Under the pieces are notes generated by a model, which was not told where the DNA came from, made no database searches, and saw only the letters and a list, made by a program, of their open reading frames with translations. The position numbers and the translations under genes were made by a program. This document shows, in pieces, positions 4,813-12,873 of a stretch of 13,538 nt of DNA (position 1 is its first letter; each line of letters begins with the position of its first letter). This DNA comes from Candidatus Woesearchaeota archaeon (GTDB lineage: Archaea; Nanobdellota; Nanobdellia; Woesearchaeales; WJKL01). Location of the stretch: assembly GCA_019322535.1 (NCBI GenBank), contig JAHWIM010000052.1, positions 1 through 13,538 of the forward strand, in the 5' to 3' direction.

Positions 4813-6390
4813 ATGCAAGAACAAGAAATTAAAAAGAAAATTGTAAGTATCCTTTTGGAAAAGAATATATTAATAAGCCCAGAACTCCTAGAACAATTAC
4901 AAAACCAAGACATTGATTCTTTTCTTCAACAAATCCAATCAAAACTTTCATCAGAAGATCTTCTCGTTATTAATAATGAAATCAACAAAATAAAGAAAAC
5001 AGATGTTAATTGGCAAGAGCTAGAAAAATCAAAAGCACTTTCAGAAAAAGGAAAAAACCAAAAAATTTACTCTAAATTTATCAAATATGCAGAAGAAGAG
5101 GAAAAACAAGAACCAAAAACACAATCCCCTTCTCAAAACACACAAGTTAAAGTCGTTTCCTCATACAAAGAAGAAAGCAAAAAAAGAGATGTCCAAGATT
5201 TTGTATCTTATTTTAATGCTAGGTACAGAGCTATAGAAAAACTGCTTAGAAATAGACAAGAACTCCAGAATATTATGTCAATAAATAGAATTCTCAATAA
5301 AACAACCAGAGAAACCATTTCTCTAATAGGGATGGTCAAAGAAAAAAATTATACTAAAAACGGAAACTTAATGCTTGTCCTCGAAGATACCACAGGATGT
5401 ATTAAAACCTTAGTTAATAAAACAAAACCAGAACTCTTCAATGCAGCAAAAGATATAGTTTTAGATGAAACAATAGGGGTTGTTGGTGCAAATGGTCAAA
5501 ATATTGTATTTGCAAATAACATGATCTGGCCAGACATTCCAATCAAAGAATTAAAAAAATCACCAAAAGAAGCATATGCAATATTTCTTTCAGACTTGCA
5601 TGTGGGTTCTAAACAATTCTTACCAAAAGAATTTAATCGTTTCTTAGATTGGATAAATCAAAGAACAGGCACACCACAACAAAGAGAAATAGCTTCAAAA
5701 GTAAAATATATCTTTATCTTAGGTGACTTAGTTGATGGCTGTGGTATATACCCAGAACAAGATACAGAATTAGAAATAGAAGACATTTATCAACAATATG
5801 AAGCTTGTGCTTCTTTGTTAAAACAAATTCCATCCAGCATCCAACTTATAATTTGTCCAGGAAACCACGACGCAATGAGAATAGCAGAACCTCAATTAGA
5901 ACTCTACAAAGATTTTGCAAAATCAATATGGGAACTTCCAAACATAACAATGATAAGCAACCCAGCTATGGTCAATATTCATTCATCTGAAAAATTTGAT
6001 GGTTTTGATATTCTGGTGTATCATGGATATTCTTTTGATTATTATGTTGCTAATGTAGATTCAATAAGAAATCAAGGGGGGTATGACAGAGCAGATTTGA
6101 TAATGAGTTTTCTTTTACAAAGAAGACATCTGGCACCAACATACAAATCAACACTCTGCATACCAGATACAGAAAAAGACCCTTTGGTTATTAATCAAAT
6201 ACCAGATTTTTTTGTTACAGGCCATATCCATAAATCAATTGCAGCAAATTACAAAAATATTACCTTAATATCCGGCAGCTGCTGGCAATCTAAAACAACA
6301 TTTCAAGAAAAAGTAGGTCACAATCCAGAGCCAGCAAGAATACCTATTGTTAATCTTCAAACAAGGCAAATAAAAATACTCAAATTTTAA
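4813..6390 (+). CDS. polB: DNA polymerase D small subunit DP1 (3'-5' exonuclease)
   Basis: DP1 is the proofreading and structural subunit of the archaeal replicative polymerase PolD, related to the B subunits of eukaryotic polymerases but with an active calcineurin-like nuclease. The 525-residue protein has an N-terminal helical domain (about 1-70), a polar linker (about 90-125), an OB fold (about 175-240) and the phosphodiesterase domain. All metal-binding motifs are present: SDLH (Asp261, His263), GDLVDG (Asp305), GNHD (Asn351, His352, Asp353), YHG (His404) and GHIH (His471, His473), so exonuclease activity is expected. I use the ATG at 4813; the reading can be extended back to TTG at 4780, but that overlaps the cdc6 stop and the hairpin. 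No ribosome-binding site is obvious. DP2 begins three bases after the stop. Confidence 0.96.
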   Translation: MQEQEIKKKIVSILLEKNILISPELLEQLQNQDIDSFLQQIQSKLSSEDLLVINNEINKIKKTDVNWQELEKSKALSEKGKNQKIYSKFIKYAEEEEKQEPKTQSPSQNTQVKVVSSYKEESKKRDVQDFVSYFNARYRAIEKLLRNRQELQNIMSINRILNKTTRETISLIGMVKEKNYTKNGNLMLVLEDTTGCIKTLVNKTKPELFNAAKDIVLDETIGVVGANGQNIVFANNMIWPDIPIKELKKSPKEAYAIFLSDLHVGSKQFLPKEFNRFLDWINQRTGTPQQREIASKVKYIFILGDLVDGCGIYPEQDTELEIEDIYQQYEACASLLKQIPSSIQLIICPGNHDAMRIAEPQLELYKDFAKSIWELPNITMISNPAMVNIHSSEKFDGFDILVYHGYSFDYYVANVDSIRNQGGYDRADLIMSFLLQRRHLAPTYKSTLCIPDTEKDPLVINQIPDFFVTGHIHKSIAANYKNITLISGSCWQSKTTFQEKVGHNPEPARIPIVNLQTRQIKILKF

Positions 6391-6393
6391 AAA

Positions 6394-9300
6394 ATGACAG
6401 AACTCAACATACCTTTGGAAATTAAGCAATATTTTGAAAAAATAGAAAAACAAGTTGAACAAGCGAATCAAGTAGCCAAAAAAGCAAGACAAAAAGGATA
6501 TGATCCAGAAACAGAACCAGGGATTCCTATAGCGAGAAATATGGCAGAGAGAGTTATTGGTTTGATATCTGCCGTTGCCCCCCAAGTAAAAAACACAAAA
6601 ATACCTCAAAGAATCCAAGAATTAGAAAAAAAGTATGGGGTATTAGATTGGAGAATTTCTCTTATTATTGCAGAAGAGATTGCAAACGAAAAATTCTGTA
6701 AATTCAAAGATAAAAAACAAGCAATTGAAATTGGGATAAGGGTGGGTTTTGCTTATCATACTCTCGGAACAGTCGCTTCTCCTTTAGAAGGGCTGACAGA
6801 GATTAAAATCGAAAAAAGAAATGATGGTAAAGATTATTTTTCTCTGCAATATTCAGGCCCAATAAGAAGTGCAGGAGGTACAGGAGCATCTGTTTCTGTT
6901 CTTATAGCAGACTATGTTAGAAGAAAAATGGGTTTTGATGTATATGATCCAACAGAAGAAGAAATAAATCGAATAACAACTGAGCTTTATGATTATCATG
7001 AGCGAGTCACAAATTTACAATATCTTCCAAGTAAAGAAGAAATAAGATTTTTAGTTAAACACCTTCCAGTCCAAATAGCAGGAGACCCTTCTGAAAAAAT
7101 AGAAGTTTCACAATACAAAGACCTTAAGCGAATACCTACTAATTATATAAGAAATGGTCCTTGTCTTGTTATTGGAGAGTGTCTTGCACAAAAAGCTCCA
7201 AAACTCTGGAAACAACTATCTAAATGGGGAAAAGATTTCAACCTTGAACATTGGTCTTTTCTTGAAGAATTTCTAAAAATACAAAAAAAGAAAAAAGCAG
7301 CAGGCGAGGAAAAAGAAGAAGAAAAACCAAAAATCACTCCAGATTATACTTATATCAAAGATCTTGTTGCAGGAAGACCAATCTTAACACATCCTTTAAG
7401 AACAGGTGGTTTTAGACTGCGTTATGGAAGAGCAAGAACTTCAGGTTATTCAGCAGGCGCGATTCATCCAGCAACAATGTTTATTCTAAATAAGTATATA
7501 GCAATAGGAACCCAATTAAAAGTAGAAAGACCAGGCAAAGCAACAGTAGTGTCTTCTTGTGATTCAATTGAAGGACCAATTATAAAACTTATTGATGGTT
7601 CAGTTATAAAAATAGACACAATACAAAAAGCAAAAGAACATGTAGAAAATATTCAAGAAATCCTTTTCCTTGGTGATATTTTATTTAATTATGGTGATTT
7701 TCTCAACAGAGCACACCCATTAGTTCCTCCAGGCTATTGCCAAGAATGGTGGATTCAAGAATTCGAAAAAGCAACAGTAAATCTATTTGGGAATCTTGAT
7801 ATAGATAAACTCTCAGAGTTTACAGAGATCCCATCAGCCGACATAAATACTCTGTTAAAAAACCCATTAAAGTCAAAAATAACAGCAGAAGCAGCAATTC
7901 TATTTTCAAAAAAACTAAAAATTCCGTTGCATCCAGATTATACTTATCACTGGAAAACAATTTCTTATGAGCAGTTTCAAAAATTAATCAGCTGTTTGGA
8001 TAAAGCAAACATCAAAAGACAAGACAGTAAGTTATTAAAAATAATAATGCCTCTTGAAGAAGAATCAAAAAGAATTCTAGAACAGATTGGCATCCCCCAC
8101 ATAGTTGTTGCAAATGAATATGCCGTAATTGAAAAACAAGATGCCCAAATCTTAGCTGAAAATCTCTCAATCAATGACAATAATCTAGAAAAAATTAAAT
8201 CAATGCTCCCTTCTTTCAAAGATAAAAACCCACTTGAAATAATCAATCAAACTTCTGCAATAAAACTAAAAGACAAATCAGGAATTTTTATAGGAGCAAG
8301 AATGGGAAGACCAGAAAAAGCAAAACAAAGAAAACTTACTGGCTCTCCACACGTGCTATTTCCAGTAGGAACAGAAGGAGGACGGCTTCGTTCATTCCAA
8401 GAAGCATTAGAAGTAGGAAAAATAAATGCAGATTTTGCTGTTTATTACTGCGAACATTGCAAAAAAGAAACAATCCTTGCCATATGCCCTGCTTGTGATA
8501 AAAAAACAAAAAGAAAATATCGCTGTGGTGTTTGTGGATTAATTGATAAGAAAGAATGTCCAAAACATGGCAAAGCTGACTTATACACAAACAAAGATAT
8601 CAATATTAAAGAGTATTTTTCTCAATTCCTCAAAAAACTAAAAACAAGAACATACCCAGATTTAATAAAAGGAGTTAGAGGAACTTCTAATAAAGAACAC
8701 ATTCCAGAACATCTAATAAAAGGTATTCTAAGGGCAAAGCACAGTATATATGTAAATAAAGATGGCACAACCCGATTTGATATGACTCAAATGCCCTTAA
8801 CTCATTTTAAACCAAAAGAAATTGATACCTCTATAGAAAAACTAAAACAACTTGGCTATACAAAAGACATCCGCAACAAATCTTTAGAAAACCCAGATCA
8901 GGTTCTTGAGCTTAAACCACAAGACATTATCTTGCCTGTTTGCGCTGAATCTCCTGATGAAGGAGCAGACAAAGTAATGTTTAGAGTTGCTCAATTTATT
9001 GACGACCTCTTAGTTAATCTTTATGGTCTTGAACCATTTTATAATCTAAAAACACCAAAAGACTTAATTGGCCACCTTGCCCTGGCACTAGCTCCCCACA
9101 CTTCAGCAGCAATAACAACAAGAATAATTGGTTTTTCTCAAACACAAGGATTTTTAGCACATCCAATGATACACGCAGCAACAAGAAGAGATTGTGATGG
9201 AGACGAAGCAAGCATATTCCTTCTTTTAGATGGTCTAATAAATTTTTCAAAAAAATATCTTCCTGCCCACAGGGGTTCAACACAAGACGCTCCTTTTGTT

Positions 9301-9948
9301 ATGACAACAAGTGTAAAACCCTCTGAAGTAGATGATATGATTTTTGATTTAGACACACCTTGGAAATATCCTTTAGAATTTTATCAAGCTTGTTTAGAAT
9401 ATAAAAAACCATGGGAAGTTGATTTACCAACATATCAATCAAGAGTTAATACAGAAAAACAATATTCTGGGCTTGGTTTTACTCATGATACTGCTAACTT
9501 TAATAATGGAGTTAGATGTTCTTTATACAAAACACTGCCTTCTATGGAAGAAAAACTTAAAGGACAGATGGATTTAGCAGAAAAAATTAGGGCAGTTGAT
9601 ACATCAGACGTAGCAAGACTAGTAATAGAAAGACATTTCTTGAGAGACATAAAAGGAAACCTCAGAAAATTCTCAATGCAGGAATTCAGATGTGTAAAAT
9701 GTAATGCAAAATATAGAAGGCCACCTTTAGTTGGAAAATGCATTGCTCCTGGCTGCACTGGTAGAATAATCTTCACAATATCAGAAGGTTCTGTAATAAA
9801 ATATCTTGAACCAAGCATGAGTATAGCAAACAAATATGATGTCCCTCCTTATCTAAAACAATCTCTTGAATTAATTCAAAGAAGAATAGAAGCAGTCTTT
9901 GGTAAAGATAAAGAAAAACAAGAAGGACTAGGAAAGTGGTTTGGTTAA
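6394..9948 (+). CDS. polC: DNA polymerase D large catalytic subunit DP2
   Basis: DP2 is the polymerising subunit of PolD, with a double-psi beta-barrel active site like that of multisubunit RNA polymerases. At 1184 residues it is near usual size. Recognisable parts are the N-terminal ARNMAERVIGLIS region, SGPIRSAGGTGAS (about 152-165), the GRARTSGYSAGAIHPA stretch, zinc sites Cys686-x2-Cys689, Cys698-x2-Cys701 and Cys711-x2-Cys714, the catalytic RRDCDGDE with Asp935 and Asp937, and a late zinc site Cys1100-x2-Cys1103 with Cys1116 and Cys1121. The catalytic motif, a frequent intein site in other archaea, is uninterrupted. The C-terminus QEGLGKWF (1176-1183) is a textbook PCNA-binding box. It is co-directional with DP1 (three-base gap) and the HAM1-like gene (one-base gap), implying one transcript. 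Confidence 0.97.
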   Translation: MTELNIPLEIKQYFEKIEKQVEQANQVAKKARQKGYDPETEPGIPIARNMAERVIGLISAVAPQVKNTKIPQRIQELEKKYGVLDWRISLIIAEEIANEKFCKFKDKKQAIEIGIRVGFAYHTLGTVASPLEGLTEIKIEKRNDGKDYFSLQYSGPIRSAGGTGASVSVLIADYVRRKMGFDVYDPTEEEINRITTELYDYHERVTNLQYLPSKEEIRFLVKHLPVQIAGDPSEKIEVSQYKDLKRIPTNYIRNGPCLVIGECLAQKAPKLWKQLSKWGKDFNLEHWSFLEEFLKIQKKKKAAGEEKEEEKPKITPDYTYIKDLVAGRPILTHPLRTGGFRLRYGRARTSGYSAGAIHPATMFILNKYIAIGTQLKVERPGKATVVSSCDSIEGPIIKLIDGSVIKIDTIQKAKEHVENIQEILFLGDILFNYGDFLNRAHPLVPPGYCQEWWIQEFEKATVNLFGNLDIDKLSEFTEIPSADINTLLKNPLKSKITAEAAILFSKKLKIPLHPDYTYHWKTISYEQFQKLISCLDKANIKRQDSKLLKIIMPLEEESKRILEQIGIPHIVVANEYAVIEKQDAQILAENLSINDNNLEKIKSMLPSFKDKNPLEIINQTSAIKLKDKSGIFIGARMGRPEKAKQRKLTGSPHVLFPVGTEGGRLRSFQEALEVGKINADFAVYYCEHCKKETILAICPACDKKTKRKYRCGVCGLIDKKECPKHGKADLYTNKDINIKEYFSQFLKKLKTRTYPDLIKGVRGTSNKEHIPEHLIKGILRAKHSIYVNKDGTTRFDMTQMPLTHFKPKEIDTSIEKLKQLGYTKDIRNKSLENPDQVLELKPQDIILPVCAESPDEGADKVMFRVAQFIDDLLVNLYGLEPFYNLKTPKDLIGHLALALAPHTSAAITTRIIGFSQTQGFLAHPMIHAATRRDCDGDEASIFLLLDGLINFSKKYLPAHRGSTQDAPFVMTTSVKPSEVDDMIFDLDTPWKYPLEFYQACLEYKKPWEVDLPTYQSRVNTEKQYSGLGFTHDTANFNNGVRCSLYKTLPSMEEKLKGQMDLAEKIRAVDTSDVARLVIERHFLRDIKGNLRKFSMQEFRCVKCNAKYRRPPLVGKCIAPGCTGRIIFTISEGSVIKYLEPSMSIANKYDVPPYLKQSLELIQRRIEAVFGKDKEKQEGLGKWFG

Positions 9949-9949
9949 G

Positions 9950-10561
9950 ATGAAAGAAATACTCTTCGGAACATCAAACAAAGCAAAACTTCAGCAATTA
10001 AAATATGTGGCAGATTATTATAAATTTCCAATTAAAGTTATTTCTGCAAAAGAAAAATTCAACATTGATTATGAAGAAAAAGGAAATACGCCAGAAGAAA
10101 TTGCAATAAATGGAGCAAACCAACTCTTCTCAAAAATAAAAAAACCAGTTCTTGTTGAAGACAGCATTATAGAAATTACAGCACTAAACAACAAACCAGG
10201 AGTTAATTCTAACAGTTTTTTCAAAAAACACGGATTTGATGGAGTAATTAATTTAATGAAAGACAAAAAAGACAAATCAACAAAAATAACTTCTGTTTTA
10301 GTTTATACAGATGGCAATCAAACAAAACTTTACAAACATACAATCAAAGGCAGCATTACAGATCAAAAAAGATTCAAAGAAGGAGAACCTATTTGGGTAG
10401 GCCCAACATTCCATCCTTTTGGCGGAGGCTATAATGCAATCTTCTTACTTAAGGGACAAGATAAAACATTAGCAGAATGCACAGCAGAACAAGGTTTAAC
10501 ATTAGGTTACAGAGAAAAAAACTTCAAAGAATTTTTAGAATTTTTGTTTAAACAAAACTAG
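9950..10561 (+). CDS. HAM1/RdgB-like non-canonical purine NTP pyrophosphatase, divergent
   Basis: Enzymes of this family hydrolyse dITP, ITP and XTP to monophosphates and keep damaged purines out of DNA. The 203-residue protein keeps the N-terminal TSNKAKL (8-14), GNTPEEIAINGA, PVLVEDS (Glu70, Asp71), and FHPFGGGYNAIF followed by KTLAE. It differs where relatives are nearly fixed: the Gly of E/D-D-S-G is Ile73, and the C-terminal Ser-His-Arg is Gly-Tyr-Arg (186-188). These contact or surround the nucleotide, so specificity may be altered. I choose the ATG at 9950, one base after the DP2 stop; a TTG at 9941 would overlap DP2. The link to PolD suggests nucleotide-pool cleaning for replication. 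Its stop TAG shares a CTAG with the stop of the opposing DUF424 gene. Confidence 0.85.
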   Translation: MKEILFGTSNKAKLQQLKYVADYYKFPIKVISAKEKFNIDYEEKGNTPEEIAINGANQLFSKIKKPVLVEDSIIEITALNNKPGVNSNSFFKKHGFDGVINLMKDKKDKSTKITSVLVYTDGNQTKLYKHTIKGSITDQKRFKEGEPIWVGPTFHPFGGGYNAIFLLKGQDKTLAECTAEQGLTLGYREKNFKEFLEFLFKQN

Positions 10562-10857
10562 TCTCTAACAATAACAACTTCTGCATGAGGAATTCCTTTT
10601 ATCTTAATTACTCTGTCTTCATCAACAATTCCTGCTTTTATACCTAACTTAACACATTTTTCTCCAACTAAATTAACTATATGAACAACTTTAAACAACT
10701 CTAAAATTCTTTCTTCTTCCATATCTTCTCCTTTATAAAAATCAGAACTCAAATCAAGTTGCAAATCTCCTTCAACAAACTTCTTTCCAATAAGCTCAGA
10801 ATCACAGACAGCTAGAATCATTCTTCCATCAGCTGTTTTATGTTGTTTAACTCTCAT
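10558..10857 (-). CDS. DUF424 family protein
   Basis: This 99-residue protein matches the archaeal DUF424 family as I recall it: a start of about twelve residues leading to ILAVCDSELIGKKFVEGDLQLDL, the middle FKVVHIVNLVGEKCVKLGIKAGIV, and the end IKIKGIPHAEVVIV. Function is not established. It follows aIF2-beta by nine bases on the same strand, as in many archaea as I remember, so a role connected with translation initiation is a reasonable inference. There are no membrane segments and no cysteine clusters. No ribosome-binding site is visible, so translation may depend on the upstream gene. The stop overlaps that of the convergent HAM1-like gene. Confidence 0.85.
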   Translation of the reverse strand: MRVKQHKTADGRMILAVCDSELIGKKFVEGDLQLDLSSDFYKGEDMEEERILELFKVVHIVNLVGEKCVKLGIKAGIVDEDRVIKIKGIPHAEVVIVRD

Positions 10858-10866
10858 TTAAATCTT

Positions 10867-11265
10867 TTATTTAACAGGGTGTCTTGCACCGCAAGCCAAA
10901 CACTTGATAAAAGTAACCTTGTCTTCTTTTGTCATTTTAGTATCTGGTCTTTTACATTCAGAACAAATAACAAACTCTTCAGCATATTGCTGGATCTTTT
11001 CATTTACTCTTGAAGCACTAATTTTTGTTCCTATTATAAGAGCATCTTTTCTCATATCACCAGGAGTAGCCAATTCTCTTAGAACATATTTTAACAAATG
11101 TTCAACAGGCCTTCCTAAAGTGTCAGCAATCTGTTGAAAATTACTTATTATTGTTTTATTTCCCTCAATATGCCCTCTAACTTTAGGTATCTCAAATCTT
11201 TCTGTTTTCTTTACACTTTCAGGAAGCTCTTTTCTGGCTTTTTTTAATAATTTTTTGTAATCCAT
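10867..11265 (-). CDS. Translation initiation factor aIF2 subunit beta
   Basis: aIF2 brings initiator Met-tRNA to the small ribosomal subunit; the beta subunit binds gamma. The 132 residues show the N-terminal gamma-binding helix (MDYKKLLKKARKELPES), the alpha-beta core (about 30-93: TIISNFQQIADTLGRPVEHLLKYVLRELAT, ALIIGTKIS) and a C-terminal zinc ribbon, Cys101-x2-Cys104 and Cys122-x2-Cys125, ending GARHPVK. The length is slightly short but normal for archaea. The TATA box at 11289-11296 puts initiation nearly at the ATG and there is no ribosome-binding site, so the mRNA is probably leaderless. DUF424 follows in the same operon. Confidence 0.94.
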   Translation of the reverse strand: MDYKKLLKKARKELPESVKKTERFEIPKVRGHIEGNKTIISNFQQIADTLGRPVEHLLKYVLRELATPGDMRKDALIIGTKISASRVNEKIQQYAEEFVICSECKRPDTKMTKEDKVTFIKCLACGARHPVK

Positions 11266-11288
11266 TTTTGAATGAGAATCAAGAGTGA

Positions 11289-11296
11289 TTTATAAA
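11289..11296 (-). promoter_or_regulatory. TATA box for aIF2-beta, probably leaderless transcript
   Basis: TTTATAAA lies 23 bases upstream of the ATG at 11265. The normal TATA-to-start distance would put the first RNA base within a few bases of the ATG. Confidence 0.55.
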
Positions 11297-11350
11297 GTTA
11301 ATTGTTAAAAACCCAAAATTTATATTCTAATACAACACAGTTTATCATAA

Positions 11351-11361
11351 AATATATAAAT
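11351..11361 (+). promoter_or_regulatory. TATA box candidate for the SpoIIM-type gene
   Basis: AATATATAAAT lies 23 bases upstream of the ATG at 11385. A Shine-Dalgarno-like GGATGGT (11373-11379) lies between them, which would be lost in a leaderless transcript. An alternative TATA at 11319-11326 would keep it with a leader of about 35 bases. Confidence 0.4.
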
Positions 11362-11384
11362 AAAAATCACTAGGATGGTAACCA

Positions 11385-12233
11385 ATGGTACTGGAATCTC
11401 TAATAAATCCTTTCAAAGCCGAAAAAAAGCCATGGGAGCTTTGGCTAATTGGTTTCTTATACGCAACAGCTGCATTATTCCTAAGTAATTGGATATTTAA
11501 AGAATATGCAAGCCTGATTATGGTATTTTTAACAGCAATGGCATCAATCCCTCTTATCTACAATACAATACGTTTTGAAGAAAAAAAAGACAAGCTGCTT
11601 GAAACAGAAACAGCAAGGCTAAAAGAACACAGCAAAGCCCTTTTATTCCTGATGTTTCTTTTTGGTGGTTTTGTAGCAGCATATGTATTGTGGTATGTTA
11701 TTCTTCCAGCTTCTTTTGTTCAGAATACATTCAGTGCACAAACACTAACAATAAGAACAATAAATACAAGAGTAACAGGAGATTTCTCAGGCCTTAAAAC
11801 ATTTACAATAATCCTTCTAAACAACATCAAAGTATTAATTTTTTGCATACTTTTTTCCTTCTTATATGGCGCAGGAGCAATATTTATTCTAAGCTGGAAT
11901 TCATCAGTAATTGCAACAGCAATCGGTAATTTTATCAGATTAAATTTAGAAGCAGCTTCTACAAAAATAGGATTAGCTAAATGGGCTTCTTATTTCCATA
12001 TAATCTCTTTAGGTCTTTTAAGATATGCCTTGCATGGGATCCCTGAGATTGTATCCTATTTTATTGCAGGTTTAGCAGGAGGCATAATCTCTGTTGCAGT
12101 AATTAGAGAAAACTTTGGAACAAAAAAATTTGAAAAAATAGTTTTAGATTCCTCAGACCTTATTTTGCTGGCTGTAGCTTTCCTACTCATAGCAGCACTG
12201 CTAGAAGTATATGTTACCCCCCTTTTATTCTAG
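11385..12233 (+). CDS. SpoIIM-type (stage II sporulation M, DUF95) integral membrane protein
   Basis: The SpoIIM/DUF95 family is widespread in archaea and bacteria; in sporulating bacteria it acts with a septal peptidoglycan hydrolase complex, but archaeal members have no proven role. The 282-residue protein has about six membrane helices: 19-37, 41-59, 85-107, 149-175, 203-240 (perhaps two) and 257-277. Family signatures are NNIKVLIFCILFSFLYGAGA (146-165), the HGIPE motif (217-221) followed by a Gly-rich helix (IAGLAGGIIS), and the ending LLEVYVTP. There is no cleavable signal; the first 18 residues are soluble. It stands alone on the plus strand and its last nine bases overlap the end of the RPA-like gene. 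Confidence 0.85.
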   Translation: MVLESLINPFKAEKKPWELWLIGFLYATAALFLSNWIFKEYASLIMVFLTAMASIPLIYNTIRFEEKKDKLLETETARLKEHSKALLFLMFLFGGFVAAYVLWYVILPASFVQNTFSAQTLTIRTINTRVTGDFSGLKTFTIILLNNIKVLIFCILFSFLYGAGAIFILSWNSSVIATAIGNFIRLNLEAASTKIGLAKWASYFHIISLGLLRYALHGIPEIVSYFIAGLAGGIISVAVIRENFGTKKFEKIVLDSSDLILLAVAFLLIAALLEVYVTPLLF

Positions 12234-12863
12234 AATTTTTAATTTACCAGGTCTAGTCTCAAAAATCTCTCCTTTTTTTAATAAATTATCAATCAATTTA
12301 TCTCCATCTTCAATATCTTTTACAACTTCCTCAAAATCAGCGCCATCTCCTTTATCAAGTTCTTTTATCTTTTCAATTATTTTCTGATATTTATTATCAA
12401 CAACCTCTTCTTCAGCAACTTCTTCAATTTCAACTTTTTTATCCTCAATTTTTGAATTATCTTCTTTTGCTCCTTCTAACTCTATTTTTCTTACTTCAAT
12501 CCATTTTTTATCTTCTATTTTTCTTAAAACCTCAAGCAAGAGATATCTTTCACCACCATATTCCCTTGGCCTTCCAATTAGCAATAAAACATCACCAATA
12601 TCAACATTGTCAAATTTATCTTTTTCATCAAATGTTCTTACAGAAATCCTTCCTGTTCCATCGTCAACAACTAGTGATTGATAATTATCCTCGATCTGTT
12701 TTGAAACAACAACACCAATCAAATTTATTCTAGAAATCTGCTTGCCATTATTAGTTTTAATGTAATTAGGCATCCAGCCTTCTTCTTTAACATATTTTCC
12801 AGCTAACAAATCCTTTATTCTTGCTTTAACAGCAACCTGTCTTTTTTGTCTTTCCTCAGCCAT
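12225..12863 (-). CDS. RPA-like single-strand DNA-binding protein (OB fold plus winged helix)
   Basis: The 212-residue protein has the architecture of RPA32-type proteins: a short basic N-terminus with VAVKARIKDLLAGKYV, an OB fold (about 43-115; INLIGVVVSK, LVVDDGTGRISVRTF, GDVLLLIGRPREYGGERYLLL), an acidic low-complexity linker (about 130-156) and a C-terminal winged helix (about 157-212). The DDGTG turn and GRPRE-GG-RY strand are typical of this OB class. A role with single-stranded DNA at the replication fork is supported by position: it follows MCM by ten bases on the same strand, with AGGGGT as a plausible ribosome-binding site in the overlap region. Whether it binds DNA alone or as a partner of a larger RPA subunit cannot be told. 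The winged helix resembles that of MCM next door. Confidence 0.8.
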   Translation of the reverse strand: MAEERQKRQVAVKARIKDLLAGKYVKEEGWMPNYIKTNNGKQISRINLIGVVVSKQIEDNYQSLVVDDGTGRISVRTFDEKDKFDNVDIGDVLLLIGRPREYGGERYLLLEVLRKIEDKKWIEVRKIELEGAKEDNSKIEDKKVEIEEVAEEEVVDNKYQKIIEKIKELDKGDGADFEEVVKDIEDGDKLIDNLLKKGEIFETRPGKLKILE

Positions 12864-12873
12864 CTAAAAACCC

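Noticed and set aside
9483..9833. Minus-strand open frame of 116 codons inside DP2
   Set aside because: It lies opposite conserved DP2 sequence including a zinc site and has no family features; it is an antisense shadow.
9941..9949. TTG start for the HAM1-like gene
   Set aside because: It overlaps the end of DP2; the ATG at 9950 directly precedes the family's first beta strand.
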